A stretch of DNA of 64,000 bases from Hymenobacter lapidarius (GTDB lineage Bacteria; Bacteroidota; Bacteroidia; Cytophagales; Hymenobacteraceae): assembly GCF_001816145.1 (NCBI RefSeq), contig NZ_MDZB01000033.1, positions 1 to 64,000 on the forward strand. The letters are read 5' to 3'. Below the pieces are notes generated by a model. The model worked only from the letters and a program-made list of their open reading frames with translations, made no database searches and had not been told where the DNA came from. Below are positions 1 through 8,734 of the stretch, one piece after another; within the stretch, counting starts at the first letter, position 1; every line of letters starts with the position of its first letter. The translations under genes were made by a program, and so were the position numbers.

Positions 1-86
1 CACAGCTGCGCCGGCGGCTCCTGGCCGTAGTCGGCCAGGCGGTTGCGCAGGGCATCGTACAAGTCGTCGGGTTTGCGGTCGGTCAT
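1..86 (-). CDS. N-terminus of unknown protein downstream of sigma factor (cut by window edge)
   Basis: Only the first 28 or so codons are visible (start MTDRKPDDLYDAL, then the window ends). The ATG lies in an ATGA overlap with the restored stop of the sigma factor gene, so the two are translationally coupled. The position immediately after an ECF sigma gene, and an acidic, hydrophilic N-terminus, suggest a membrane anti-sigma factor or a secreted target of that regulator. That is inference from context; no domain can be seen in this fragment. Confidence 0.5.
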   Translation of the reverse strand, partial: MTDRKPDDLYDALRNRLADYGQEPPAQL

Positions 87-650
87 GGCAATTGGGGGTG
101 ATGTTGAGCCGCCAAGCGGCGTTCGAGCAGGCGGCGGCCGGGCCAGCTGCGATTTGGAGGTGCCCTCGGCAATGCCCAGGAGCTCGGCTATCTCCTGGTG
201 CGAGTAGCCTTCCACGGCGTAGAGGTTGAGCACGGTGCGGTAGCCGGGCGGCAGCGTGGCCAGCAGGGCCAGCAGGTCGTCGGCGGCCAGCCGCTCCACG
301 GCGGAGGGTTCGGCACTGGGCAGGTCGTGGGCCACGTCGTCGGGGTCGAGGCCGGGGGCGGGGTGGCGCAGACGGTGCTGCTCCAGCGCGTGCAGGGAGG
401 TGGTCACGGCAATGCGCCGGGCCCACGCCTCGAAGGGCCCTTGGCCCCGGTACTGGTGGAGGCGGGTGAAGATTTTAACGAACGTGTTTTGGAGCGCGTC
501 CTCCGCTTCGTCCCGGTTGGGGCAGTAGCGTAGGCACACGCCCATGAGCAGATACGCCAGCTGCTGGTAGAGCTGGTGCTGTGCCGCCGATTCGCCGCGC
601 CGGCAGGCTGCCAGCAGCGCCTCATCGACCGGGGCAAGGGGAGGCGGCAT
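83..650 (-). CDS. ECF-type RNA polymerase sigma factor, frameshifted near C-terminus
   Basis: Alternative sigma factor of the extracytoplasmic-function type, expected to direct RNA polymerase to a small stress or envelope regulon. From the ATG at 650 the reading gives region 2 (CLRYCPNRDEAEDALQNTF, then YRGQGPFEAWARRIA) and region 4 (LPPGYRTVLNLYAVEGYSHQEIAELL, split here as LPPGYRTVLNLY and GYSHQEIAELL, then GTSKSQLAR). After QLAR, at about 133-143, the frame is lost: the expected tail RRLLERRLAAQHHPQLP is present in another frame and ends with TGA at 83-85. As written, the original frame has no stop and runs into the next gene. A two-base loss or one-base gain in a GCC/GCG-rich tract explains this. 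A TACCTCTG sequence 15-20 bases upstream resembles the Bacteroidota -7 box. Confidence 0.85.
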
Positions 651-852
651 AAGGAAAGCAGAGGTAAGGCGAGCTGTACAGCACCCGCCTTGTGAGGGCC
701 TGACCGGCGGACGGCCCGGGCGGTTGCACGTCCCCAAATTTATTTTGAAAAATCTGCGAATGTCCCATTTATTTCGCGCCGTGCAAAGGCTTCGCCGTAT
801 TCTTGCCTCGCAACACCGCCTTTAAGCACCTGCACCGTTCCATTTCACCCAC

Positions 853-1665
853 TTGCCTTCTCCCGTGATACCCTATTTCCACGTCGACGCCTTCGCCCAG
901 CGCCCGTTTGCCGGCAACCCCGCTGGTGTGTGCCCTCTCCAAGCCTGGCTGCCCACCGCGCAGATGCAGCAAATTGCGGCTGAAAACAACCTCGCCGAAA
1001 CCGCCTTCATCGTGCCGCGCGCCGGGGCCGAGTCCGAATACGACATCCGCTGGTTCACGCCCACCGTCGAAATCGACTTGTGCGGGCACGCCACGCTGGC
1101 ATCGGCTCACGTCCTGTTTACCCACCTGGGTTTCGCCGAGGCAGAGGTGATTTTCCACAGCCAAAGTGGCCCGCTGCACGTGTCGCGCGAAGCCGACGGC
1201 CGCCTCACGCTCAATTTTCCCTCGCGCCCGCCCCAGGAAATGACCACGCACCCCACCGGCCTCACCGACGCCCTGCACGCCACGCCGCTGCGCGTGCTGG
1301 CCGCCCGCGACTTGCTGGTCGTGTTCAACACCGAAGCCGAAGTGCGCGCCCTGAAACCCGACTACGCCCGCATTGCGGCCCTCGAATACGTGGGCGTCAT
1401 CGCCACCGCGCCCGGCACCGATGGGGTAGATTTTGTTTCCCGCTTCTTCGCGCCCCGCGTGGGCGTGCCCGAAGACCCCGTCACGGGTTCCGCCCACAGC
1501 ACCCTGATTCCTTATTGGGCCGAGAAGCTCGGCAAAACCGAGCTGCGCGCCCGTCAGATTTCGCCCCGCGGCGGCGACCTCTGGTGCCGGCTAAGAGGCG
1601 ATAGGGTAGATATCAGCGGGTATGCGGTGACGTATGCGGTGGGGGAGCTGCGGGCGGGGATTTAA
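853..1665 (+). CDS. PhzF family isomerase/epimerase-like protein
   Basis: Member of the PhzF/YddE family, cytosolic proteins with a duplicated diaminopimelate-epimerase-like fold; PhzF itself isomerises a phenazine precursor, but most family members have no assigned substrate. The 270-residue length is normal for the family. Visible signatures are FHVDAFAQRPFAGNPAGV at the N-terminus, NNLAETAF (the family's catalytic Glu), DLCGHATLASAH and VPEDPVTGSAHSTL. The start is a TTG at 853; a GTG at 865 is an alternative but would trim the first strand. There are no phenazine genes nearby, so phenazine synthesis is not implied. It stands alone, transcribed away from the sigma factor. Confidence 0.85.
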   Translation: MPSPVIPYFHVDAFAQRPFAGNPAGVCPLQAWLPTAQMQQIAAENNLAETAFIVPRAGAESEYDIRWFTPTVEIDLCGHATLASAHVLFTHLGFAEAEVIFHSQSGPLHVSREADGRLTLNFPSRPPQEMTTHPTGLTDALHATPLRVLAARDLLVVFNTEAEVRALKPDYARIAALEYVGVIATAPGTDGVDFVSRFFAPRVGVPEDPVTGSAHSTLIPYWAEKLGKTELRARQISPRGGDLWCRLRGDRVDISGYAVTYAVGELRAGI

Positions 1666-1716
1666 ATTGGTGCCATCAGGTTCAAGTGTTGCCAACCACA
1701 GCTTTATCAACGCACG

Positions 1717-2184
1717 ATGCGCCAACCACAATTTCCCCTCATTGCAATTGGAAACAATGGGGTACCCAACATTATCCAAAGCGCCTCAGTATTATCAAAA
1801 GCTTCTGTACGTGAGCTTACCACAGCTTATTTCGATACAGTCGATTTATTCGATAATACCAGCGTCAAGTGGAAATTTAGGCAGGTATCAGCGAACTTGA
1901 AAATTAGCTGGTGGACTAAATCTTTGGCAAATACGATTTATAATCCGACTCTTGACGTAGACATCGTTTGGACCTTTAACGGCGCTTACCACCTCAGTGA
2001 GTTGAAAAAAAAGCTGACGAATTGCGTTGATAAAGATGATGACATCATAACCCAATTTGAAGAAGCTGATGTAATTAAGGCTGCTATTGGTAATGCTATG
2101 CAGTTTGATGACATTTTAATTGTGCTAAATAAATATGTTTTTGACGTTTATGAAGAGCAGATATGGAAGGACCAGGAAGCATGA
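1717..2184 (+). CDS. AT-rich hypothetical protein (orphan)
   Basis: Unrecognised 155-residue protein. It starts at an ATG with MRQPQFPLIAIGNNG and ends WKDQEA. It shows no signal peptide or membrane segment; it has many aromatic residues (VKWKFRQV, ISWWTKSL) and a Lys/Asp-rich middle (LKKKLTNCVDKDDD). Its third-codon positions are clearly A/T-rich, unlike the GC-rich phzF-like gene before it and ruvC after it, which suggests recent horizontal arrival. A short direct repeat (GCCAACCACA) flanks the start region. Being in frame for 155 codons in AT-rich DNA supports a real gene; the function is unknown. Confidence 0.6.
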   Translation: MRQPQFPLIAIGNNGVPNIIQSASVLSKASVRELTTAYFDTVDLFDNTSVKWKFRQVSANLKISWWTKSLANTIYNPTLDVDIVWTFNGAYHLSELKKKLTNCVDKDDDIITQFEEADVIKAAIGNAMQFDDILIVLNKYVFDVYEEQIWKDQEA

Positions 2185-2286
2185 AAGGAATAAAATAGCC
2201 GTGTTCACCGGAGTATTTGTAAACCGGGTATAATTACTGCTCCACGGTAAATTATTGAAAAAACCAACTCCTCTAGCAAGCGCCTG

Positions 2287-2928
2287 CTATTTCGTAGCCG
2301 CTTTTTTCTTGGCCGCACCCGTGCTGGCTCCCAGCCGCTCGGGGTTCTCAGCCAGAAACTTGCCCCAGCTTTTGCCGCCGCTCACGGTGGTGTTGTTGCC
2401 CTTCATGTAGTGGTGGCACAGGGCCACGGACAGCGCATCGGTGGCATCCAGAAACTTGGAGGCTTCGGCAATGGGCGGCAGCGTGAGCGTCTGGCGCAGC
2501 ATGTGGGCCACTTGCTCCTTGGTGGCGGAGCCGGAGCCCGTCACGGACTGCTTTACCTTGGTGGGGGCGTACTCCACGTAGGGAATCTGGCGCGAGAGGG
2601 CGGCGGCAATGGCCACGCCCTGGGCCCGGCCCAACTTGAGCATGCTCTGCACGTTGACCCCGAAAAACGGGGCTTCAATGGCCAGCTCGTCGGGTAGGTA
2701 CTCGTCGATGAGCTCCAGCATGCGGTCGAAAATCCGCTTTAGCTTTACGGCGTGATTCGACCCCAGCGCCTTCATATTGATAACGTCGTAGCACAGCACG
2801 TCGACCCGCTGGCCGCGCACCTCAATCAGGGCGTAGCCCATAATCTGGGTGCCGGGGTCCACGCCCATGATGATTTTGGGCAGCAGCTCGACGGCGGGAG
2901 CGGGGCGGGGGCGAAGGGGGGCAGCCAA
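2287..2928 (-). CDS. ruvC: Holliday junction endodeoxyribonuclease RuvC
   Basis: Resolves Holliday junctions together with RuvAB during recombinational repair. The RNase-H-like core is intact: IIMGVDPGTQIMGYALIE (first catalytic Asp), DELAIEAPFFG (Glu), and LDATDALSVALCHHY (the paired Asp residues), followed by a Lys/Ala-rich tail AAKKKAATK. The first ATG, at 2868, would begin at MGVDPG and remove part of strand beta-1, so I prefer the TTG at 2928 (LAAPLRPRPAPAVELLPKII...), giving 213 residues. The frame stays open much further upstream, but that part is antisense to the divergent membrane-protein gene and is not real. ruvA and ruvB are not in the window. Confidence 0.93.
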   Translation of the reverse strand: MAAPLRPRPAPAVELLPKIIMGVDPGTQIMGYALIEVRGQRVDVLCYDVINMKALGSNHAVKLKRIFDRMLELIDEYLPDELAIEAPFFGVNVQSMLKLGRAQGVAIAAALSRQIPYVEYAPTKVKQSVTGSGSATKEQVAHMLRQTLTLPPIAEASKFLDATDALSVALCHHYMKGNNTTVSGGKSWGKFLAENPERLGASTGAAKKKAATK

Positions 2929-2991
2929 AGGAGCGAGGGTGAGGAAGAGCAAGCCGGAAGCGTCGAAATAGCCGAGGCCACCGAACTTCCT

Positions 2992-4065
2992 TTGCAAAGC
3001 TACGACGCTAGCCAGGCCGCCGGGGCCGCGCCGGCCGCAGCGGTATCTGCTACAAGTGCAAACGACCCCGAAAAAGGTCCCGCCCCGCGCAAGTGGGGCC
3101 GGTGGGTTTTCTGGGGCAAGGTGCTGGTCACGCTGCTCACGCTGGGCCTGCTCTATAATTCCATTTTTGCCGAGCCCGACACCGCCGCGGCCTGGCGCAC
3201 GCTGCTGGCTACCAGCCTGAGCGGCGCCGGCCGGGGCCCCGTGCTCTGGGCCCTGACACTGGTTCCGCTCAACTGGGGCCTGGAGGCCTGGAAATGGTAC
3301 CGGCTGGCCCGGCACCTGGAGCCCGTCACGTTCGGGCGCAGCCTGCGGGCGGTGCTGGTGGGGCTCACGCTGGGCTTTGCCACGCCCAACCGGGTGGGCG
3401 ACTACGCCGGCCGCATCTTGGAGCTGAAAAGCCGCCGCGTGAGTGCGCTGGGGGCCGTTTTTTTGGGGCGCTACTGCCAGCTGGTGGTCACGGTGCTGGC
3501 GGGCGTAGCGGGCCTGCTGTACTTTTTGCTGACCTCTTATTTGAACGGCTACCCGGCTGCCGCGCTGGGCGTGATGGTGTCGGCGGGGGTGATTTGCGCG
3601 GCGGTGCTGGTGCCGCTCTACCGCTCGCGGCTGCTGCTGGCGGCGCTGGGGCTGTGGCGGCCGCTGCGGCGGTTCCGGCCCGCGCTGGCCATTATGCCCA
3701 CGTATCCGGCGCGGGCGCTGCACGCGGTGCTGGCCATTTCGGCGCTGCGCTACGCGGTGTTTTGCGGGCAGTTTCTGCTGCTGCTCACGGCCTATGGCGT
3801 GGCGGCCCCGCTGGGGCCGGGCCTGGCGGCGGTGGCGGGCACGTTCCTGTTGAAATCGTTGGTGCCCTCGCTCAACGCCCTGGCCGATGTGGGCGTGCGG
3901 GAGCTGTCGGCCACGCATTTGTTTGGGCTGTTGGGGCAGCCGGCGCTGCCGGTGCTCAGCGCCAGCCTGAGCTTGTGGGTCATCAACATAGCCTTGCCCA
4001 GCGCGGCGGGCCTGCTGCTGGTGCCAGGGCTGCGGGTGCTGCGCGATAAGCGCGTGGGCCGATGA
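2992..4065 (+). CDS. UPF0104/YbhN-like multi-pass membrane protein (LPG synthase TM-domain family)
   Basis: Integral membrane protein of the lysylphosphatidylglycerol-synthase transmembrane family (flippase-like domain without the aminoacyl transferase part). About eight hydrophobic segments follow a short cytoplasmic N-terminus; the family hallmark ATPNRVGDYAGRI and a late KSLVPSLNALADVGVREL are visible. The frame extends upstream over ruvC antisense, but the plausible start is TTG 2992 (LQSYDASQAAGAAP...), which leaves 63 bases between the two divergent genes. The stop overlaps the next start (ATGA at 4062-4065), so it is co-translated with the glycosyltransferase; such pairs often act in envelope lipid or glycan export. 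The exact substrate is unknown. Confidence 0.82.
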   Translation: MQSYDASQAAGAAPAAAVSATSANDPEKGPAPRKWGRWVFWGKVLVTLLTLGLLYNSIFAEPDTAAAWRTLLATSLSGAGRGPVLWALTLVPLNWGLEAWKWYRLARHLEPVTFGRSLRAVLVGLTLGFATPNRVGDYAGRILELKSRRVSALGAVFLGRYCQLVVTVLAGVAGLLYFLLTSYLNGYPAAALGVMVSAGVICAAVLVPLYRSRLLLAALGLWRPLRRFRPALAIMPTYPARALHAVLAISALRYAVFCGQFLLLLTAYGVAAPLGPGLAAVAGTFLLKSLVPSLNALADVGVRELSATHLFGLLGQPALPVLSASLSLWVINIALPSAAGLLLVPGLRVLRDKRVGR

Positions 4066-5230
4066 TGGGGGCGGGGTTGGGGTTGCTGGCGGTACCCGTG
4101 CTGTACGCGGGCGTAATGGGCTGGCTGCGCGGCGGCTGGCAGCGCAACGTGCTGGCTGCCTATTCAGAGCCCGAAACTACTGCCACTGCAGAAGCCGCGG
4201 TTGCCCCAGGCGCCGCGCCGCTCTTCTCCATCCTCATTGCCGCCCGCAACGAAGCCGAAAACCTGCCGCAGCTCCTGCTGGACCTTGGCGCACAAATCCT
4301 GCCCGCCGCCCAGTTCGAGGTGCTGCTGGCCGACGACCATTCTACCGACGCAACAGTTGCCCTGGTGGCCCAGGCCGCTCAACACACCCACTTCGTGCTG
4401 CGGCTCATCAGCCTGCCCCCGGCCCAAACTGGCAAGAAGGCTGCCTTGCTCGCCGCCCTGGCGGCCGCCCCGCCCCCCCCTGGCTGGTATGCACCGATGC
4501 CGACTGCCGCCTGGGACCCGGCTGGCTCCGCGCCTACGCTCGCCTGCTGGCGCGTGCGCCGCAAGCCAATTTCATCAGCGGGCCGGTGCTGCTCACGGGC
4601 CCGGCTACGTTTCTGCACACACTCATCGGGCTGGAGTTTGCGGGCCTGATTGGGGTGGGGGCCGCGTGCATTACCCGGCAGCGGCCCACCATGTGCAACG
4701 GCGCCAACCTGGCCTACCGCCGCACGGCCTTCGAGGCGGTGGAGGGCTTTGCCGATAACCTGCACGTAGCCAGCGGCGACGACGAGTTTTTACTGCACAA
4801 AATCCACGCGGCCTTTCCCGGGACGGCCTTTTTCCTGGCCGATGACGCCGCCATTGCGCGCACGGCCGCTCCGGCTACCCTGCTCACGCTGCTGCGCCAG
4901 CGGGTGCGTTGGGCCAGCAAGTGGCGGCATTACCACAGCACCGCGCCGCGCCACCTGGCCGTGCTGGTGCTGGGCGCCAACGTGGCCTTGGCCGTTGGCG
5001 TGGGAGCGGGGCTGCTGTGGCCGGCGCTCTGGCCCTGGGTAGGCGCCGCCTGGGTTATTAAGCTCGGGGCCGATGCCTGGTTTCTAAATCCCGTACTGGC
5101 TTTTCTGGGACGTCGCCGGTGGATGTGGGGCCTGCTGCCGCTGCAGGTACTATACGCGCCGTATGCCTTGGCCGTGGGCGCGGCCGGCTGGCGCGGCGGC
5201 TACCAGTGGAAGGGCCGGGCAGTGCGGTAA
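4062..5230 (+). CDS. Membrane glycosyltransferase family 2 (frameshifted at poly-C)
   Basis: GT2 family transferase with an N-terminal membrane helix, a catalytic domain and two or three C-terminal helices. Part one reads FSILIAARNEAENLPQLL and LLADDHSTDAT (nucleotide-sugar Asp). At a run of eight C near 4473-4480 the frame breaks; the other frame continues with CTDADCRLGPGW (DxD-type motif), GPVLLTGPATF, ASGDDEFLLHKI and QRVRW, which fits the QxxRW signature of processive beta-glycosyltransferases. Joined across the C run it gives about 389 residues, a normal length. The homopolymer suggests a sequencing error, though a real or phase-variable frameshift cannot be excluded. It overlaps the UPF0104 gene by four bases. 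Confidence 0.85.
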
Positions 5231-5291
5231 AACGCGCCGGGAGTGGGCTCAGAAATTCGAGGAAAAAATACTACGCCGGGGGCTTGCGGGG

Positions 5292-5299
5292 TAAATTTG
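5292..5299 (+). promoter_or_regulatory. Candidate Bacteroidota -7 promoter box for the cytochrome gene
   Basis: TAAATTTG matches the Bacteroidota consensus TAnnTTTG exactly and lies 33 bases before the cytochrome ATG at 5333. There is no TTG at the usual -33 spacing, so the assignment is moderate. Confidence 0.45.
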
Positions 5300-5332
5300 C
5301 CGCAATTATATTCCACCAAAGCCCACCCTCAC

Positions 5333-5854
5333 ATGCGGTTCAATTCGGTTGGTTTCGCCCTTTCAGTTGGCATGGCCCTGGTCGTCGTGCTCATTGGTTT
5401 CACCTTGCTCAGCGCCGCTGGGCTGGCTGGTTTCTCATCGCAGTCATTCGCCAGTGAAACCAGCCGCCCGATTGCCGTCGATACGCTGGCCGCGCAGCCG
5501 CAAGACAGCCTGGCCGTCCCGGCTTCGGCGGAGGAAGTCGCGGCCATTGCGGCGGGCGACGCCCTGTTTAAAACAAACTGCGCACAGTGCCACGCCGTGA
5601 ACGAAGTGATAGTTGGCCCTGCCCTGGCCGGCATCAGCAAGCGCCGGCCCGTCTCCTGGCTCCTGCCCTGGATTAAGAACTCCAGCAAAGTGGTGGCCAG
5701 CGGTGACGAGTACGCGGTGGCCATCTACAATAAGTACAGCAAGCAGCAGATGCCCTCCTTCGCCCTTTCGGACACGGAAATTAAATCCATTCTGGCCTGG
5801 GTGGCTGTTGAAGAAGCAAATGGTGCGGTAACCGCAGCCGTTGCATTTCGATAG
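5333..5854 (+). CDS. Membrane-anchored or exported c-type cytochrome
   Basis: Single-haem class I cytochrome c of 173 residues. The N-terminus (SVGMALVVVLIGFTLLSAAG) is an uncleaved signal anchor or signal peptide; a linker of about 50 residues follows, then the haem motif CAQCH in GDALFKTNCAQCHAVNE, VGPALAGI, and a C-terminal MPSFALSDTEIKSILAWV with the distal Met ligand in KQQMPSF. It should act on the periplasmic face as an electron carrier. The ATG at 5333 was chosen because it begins exactly at the signal sequence; an upstream in-frame start adds only low-complexity residues. A TAAATTTG box precedes it. No oxidase genes are adjacent. Confidence 0.85.
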   Translation: MRFNSVGFALSVGMALVVVLIGFTLLSAAGLAGFSSQSFASETSRPIAVDTLAAQPQDSLAVPASAEEVAAIAAGDALFKTNCAQCHAVNEVIVGPALAGISKRRPVSWLLPWIKNSSKVVASGDEYAVAIYNKYSKQQMPSFALSDTEIKSILAWVAVEEANGAVTAAVAFR

Positions 5855-5911
5855 AAGCAAAGCCGCCGCCCGGCTTACATTTGCCCAATTCCCGCTTTGC
5901 ATCCTTTCTCC

Positions 5912-6169
5912 GTGACTGACCCCGAATTCGACCTGCTCGACGAGCTGTACTTCGTCACCCCTTTCCGCACGCTACTTCAGAAGACGGGCGTGCCGGCCGC
6001 TGAGCTGGAAAACCAGCTGCGCAGCCTGTTGGAACAGGGCCTCATCCGCAGCTACTGGCCCGACCCCGATACCGAGCTGGCCTACGAAACCACCTCGTTT
6101 GGGGCCATTGCCCGCGATGCCTCCTACCTGGCTTCCAAAGACGGCCTGCTGCAGCACAACACCCGCTAG
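5912..6169 (+). CDS. Small hypothetical protein, possible winged-helix fold
   Basis: About 85 residues from GTG 5912 (TDPEFDLLDELYFVTPF); a TTG at 5897 would add five residues (MHPFS). The order of a helix-rich LLQKTGVPAAELENQLRSLLEQGLI and a short strand pair (RSYWPDPD, LAYETTS) resembles a winged-helix domain, and PAAELENQLRSLL could be the recognition region. That is inference from secondary-structure feel, not from a recognised family. It sits between the cytochrome and the permease, two bases before the latter's start, so probably co-transcribed with the permease. Confidence 0.6.
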   Translation: MTDPEFDLLDELYFVTPFRTLLQKTGVPAAELENQLRSLLEQGLIRSYWPDPDTELAYETTSFGAIARDASYLASKDGLLQHNTR

Positions 6170-6171
6170 TA

Positions 6172-7377
6172 GTGGTCATAGCAGCTCCAACCACGGCCCC
6201 GGTCCCCCAGGCTACCGCGCGTGCGGTGGCCCGGCCGCCGGGGTACTACGTGCGCCAGCGCCTGTGGCAAAACCGGCCCGCTGTGGCCGGCCTGGCCTTT
6301 ATTGCGCTGTGCACGCTGGTGGCCCTGCTGGGGTACTGGGTGCTACCCGACAACTCGCCCAACGCCAACCACGGCTTCGTGCAGATTCAGAAGGAGCGGC
6401 CCGGCCTGCGCGTGCAGCTGCTGCGGCAGCCCCTGCCCGACTCGGCCCGCGACACCCAGGCGGCCGATAACATCTTCGCCACCTGGCTGCACGGCCGCGA
6501 GCCCGACGTGCTGGAAACCCCCATCGGCGGCTACCAGTTTTCGGGCGACTCCATCATCCTCAAGCCGCTGGGCGCGCATTCGGCCGATGCCGGGCGGCTG
6601 CGCCGGCTGGCGCTGGCCGACGTGGTGGGCCGCTCCGGCTCCCGCGCCGAGCTGCAGCAAGCCGTGCGCCAGGACCACCTCCGCACCCGCACCTACTGGC
6701 TGGGCACCGACAAAGCCGGGCGCGACGAGCTGAGCCGGCTGCTGCTGGGTACGCGCATTTCGCTGGGCATTGGGTTGGTGGCGGTGCTCATTTCGGTAGT
6801 GCTGGGTATGGCCGTGGGCGCGGTGGCCGGCTATTTTGGTGGCTGGGTCGATTCGCTGCTGCTGGGGCTGATGACCGTGGTGTGGAGCATTCCGGGCATC
6901 ATGCTGGTCATCGCCATTTCGCTGGCCCTGGACAGCAAAGGCGTGTGGGTCAGCTTTGTGGCCGTGGGCCTTACCATGTGGGTGGACGTGGCCCGCGTGG
7001 TGCGCGGCCAAATGCTGAGCCTGCGCTCGGCCACGTTCGTGGAGGCGGGCCGGGTGTTGGGTTTGCCCACGTCCCGCCTCATTGCTCGGCACCTGCTGCC
7101 CAACATGCGCGGCCCGCTCATTGTGCTGGCCACCAGCAACTTTGCGGCGGCCATTCTGCTCGAAGCCGGCCTAAGCTTCCTGGGCCTGGGCGTGCAGCCG
7201 CCCGCGCCTAGCTGGGGCCTGATGGTGAAGGAGGGCTACGACCTGCTCGGCACCGAGGCCGGGCTGTGGCTGACGCTGCTGCCGGGCGCCGCCATTTCCC
7301 TGCTGGTGCTCAGCTTCAACCTCCTCGGCAATGGCCTCCGGGATGCCTACGACCCCAAAACGCCCGTGGCGGTGTAG
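6172..7377 (+). CDS. ABC transporter permease, OppC/DppC type
   Basis: Inner-membrane permease of the peptide/nickel ABC importer family (BPD_transp_1). After the first helix (AGLAFIALCTLVALLGYWV) there is an extracytoplasmic insert of about 120 residues, as often seen in Bacteroidota OppC homologues, then the sequence LGTDKAGRDELSRLLLGTRIS and five further helices. The EAA coupling loop is FVEAGRVLGLPTSRLIARHLLPNM (shown in parts: FVEAGRVLGLP, RHLLPNM). The C-terminus GLRDAYDPKTPV is typical. The start is GTG 6172. No OppA, OppB or ATPase gene is adjacent, so partners must be encoded elsewhere. Confidence 0.88.
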   Translation: MVIAAPTTAPVPQATARAVARPPGYYVRQRLWQNRPAVAGLAFIALCTLVALLGYWVLPDNSPNANHGFVQIQKERPGLRVQLLRQPLPDSARDTQAADNIFATWLHGREPDVLETPIGGYQFSGDSIILKPLGAHSADAGRLRRLALADVVGRSGSRAELQQAVRQDHLRTRTYWLGTDKAGRDELSRLLLGTRISLGIGLVAVLISVVLGMAVGAVAGYFGGWVDSLLLGLMTVVWSIPGIMLVIAISLALDSKGVWVSFVAVGLTMWVDVARVVRGQMLSLRSATFVEAGRVLGLPTSRLIARHLLPNMRGPLIVLATSNFAAAILLEAGLSFLGLGVQPPAPSWGLMVKEGYDLLGTEAGLWLTLLPGAAISLLVLSFNLLGNGLRDAYDPKTPVAV

Positions 7378-7424
7378 TCGCAGCTCGGCTGTGCTCGTTC
7401 TCTCCGCGTTGCTTATCTTGCCCC

Positions 7425-8729
7425 ATGGCTTCTGCTCAAATTTCATCTGCTGAACCCCTTGCTGAGTCCTTAGCCAGTCTGATTGCGGCCCATAATGAGC
7501 AGGTAAAACAGCTTCGGCGGCAGTTGCTGCTCAAGCAGTTTGAGCTGGATACGGTGCTGGGCGTGGCGCACGACATGACGGCCCGCGACCACACCATCGA
7601 CGAGCTCTACCACATGCTGCGCCTCACCCTGCAGGGCCAGCGCAACGTGGTGCAGCTGGTGATGTTTGCCCTGGAAGACGGCGAATTTCGCGCCCGGGTG
7701 GCGCTGGGCTGCGACCTGACCGAGGCCGAGAAGCTTACCCTCTCCGACCACCTCATCCAGGGCGGCGTCACCGAGCCCCAGGCGGTGGAAGACCTGCAGC
7801 TCGGACCCGCCTGGGACCGGTACGAGCTGGTAATTCCCATTCTGCGGCAGGAGCAGGTGTCCGCTTATGTATTCGTAGGCGGCCTGCGCAGTGATTTCGA
7901 TCGGCAGCAGCTCATCCCTTTCCTGGCCTCGCTGGCCAACACCCTAATTGGGGCCGTGGAAAACCGGCGCCTGCAGGTGCAGCGCGTGGCCGATGCGGCC
8001 GTGCGCAAGGAAATTGAAATTGCGCAGGAAGTGCAGGCCATGCTGTTTCCGCGCAACCTGCCCAACGACAGCCACCTGGCCATTGAGCGCACCTACGTGC
8101 CCCACACCGAAATTGGCGGCGACTACTACGACGTGGTGGAGGTGGATGCCCACCGCCTGCTGCTGTGCGTGGCCGACGTGAGCGGCAAAGGCGTGCCGGC
8201 CTCGCTGCTGATGTCCAACTTCCAGGCCGGCCTGCGCACGCTGCTGCGCCAGGGCGTGGAAATGGCCACCATTGTGCCCGAGCTCAACCACTTGCTGTTC
8301 CGCAATTCCGGCGGCGAGAAATTCATCACGGCCTTCCTGGGCATCTACGACCGCCGCACCCGCGCCTTGCAGTACGTGAATGCCGGCCACAACGACCCGC
8401 TGCTCATCACCGACGATGGCGCGGTGCAGGCCCTCAAGCACGGCACCGTGATGCTTGGCATTATGGAAGAACTACCTATGCTGCGCGTGGGCGAGGTGCA
8501 CATTTCACCCCGTTCGCTGCTGCTGCTCTACACCGACGGCCTAACCGAAGTATTCGATGAGGAAAGCAACGAGTTCGGCGAAGAGGGCGTGCTCGCGGTG
8601 CTGCAGCGCAACCGCTACCTACCGCTGCCCCGGTTGCACCGGGAGCTGATGCGCACCATCGATGCCTTCAGCGTCGACAACTCGCAGTTTGCCGACGACG
8701 TGACCATTCTCAGCTGCCGGTTTAAGTAG
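7425..8729 (+). CDS. PP2C-family (SpoIIE/RsbU-like) serine phosphatase with GAF-like sensor
   Basis: Likely dephosphorylates an anti-anti-sigma factor in a partner-switching pathway. The 434-residue protein has an N-terminal coiled segment (LIAAHNEQVKQLRRQ), a GAF-like region (about 40-190) and a C-terminal SpoIIE phosphatase domain: EIAQEVQAMLFPRNLP linker, EIGGDYYDV (metal-binding Asp), VADVSGKGVPASLLMS, YVNAGHNDPLLI, LLYTDGLTEVFD and FADDVTILSCRF. The ATG at 7425 follows a TTATCTTG box by only four bases, a layout repeated elsewhere in the window; the open frame upstream is antisense-like extension. No anti-sigma or STAS gene is next to it. Confidence 0.9.
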   Translation: MASAQISSAEPLAESLASLIAAHNEQVKQLRRQLLLKQFELDTVLGVAHDMTARDHTIDELYHMLRLTLQGQRNVVQLVMFALEDGEFRARVALGCDLTEAEKLTLSDHLIQGGVTEPQAVEDLQLGPAWDRYELVIPILRQEQVSAYVFVGGLRSDFDRQQLIPFLASLANTLIGAVENRRLQVQRVADAAVRKEIEIAQEVQAMLFPRNLPNDSHLAIERTYVPHTEIGGDYYDVVEVDAHRLLLCVADVSGKGVPASLLMSNFQAGLRTLLRQGVEMATIVPELNHLLFRNSGGEKFITAFLGIYDRRTRALQYVNAGHNDPLLITDDGAVQALKHGTVMLGIMEELPMLRVGEVHISPRSLLLLYTDGLTEVFDEESNEFGEEGVLAVLQRNRYLPLPRLHRELMRTIDAFSVDNSQFADDVTILSCRFK

Positions 8730-8734
8730 GCTGT

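Noticed and set aside
2929..3918. N-terminal extension of the ruvC frame (Arg/Gln/His-rich)
   Set aside because: Antisense to the UPF0104 gene and low-complexity; RuvC is about 190-210 residues in the family.
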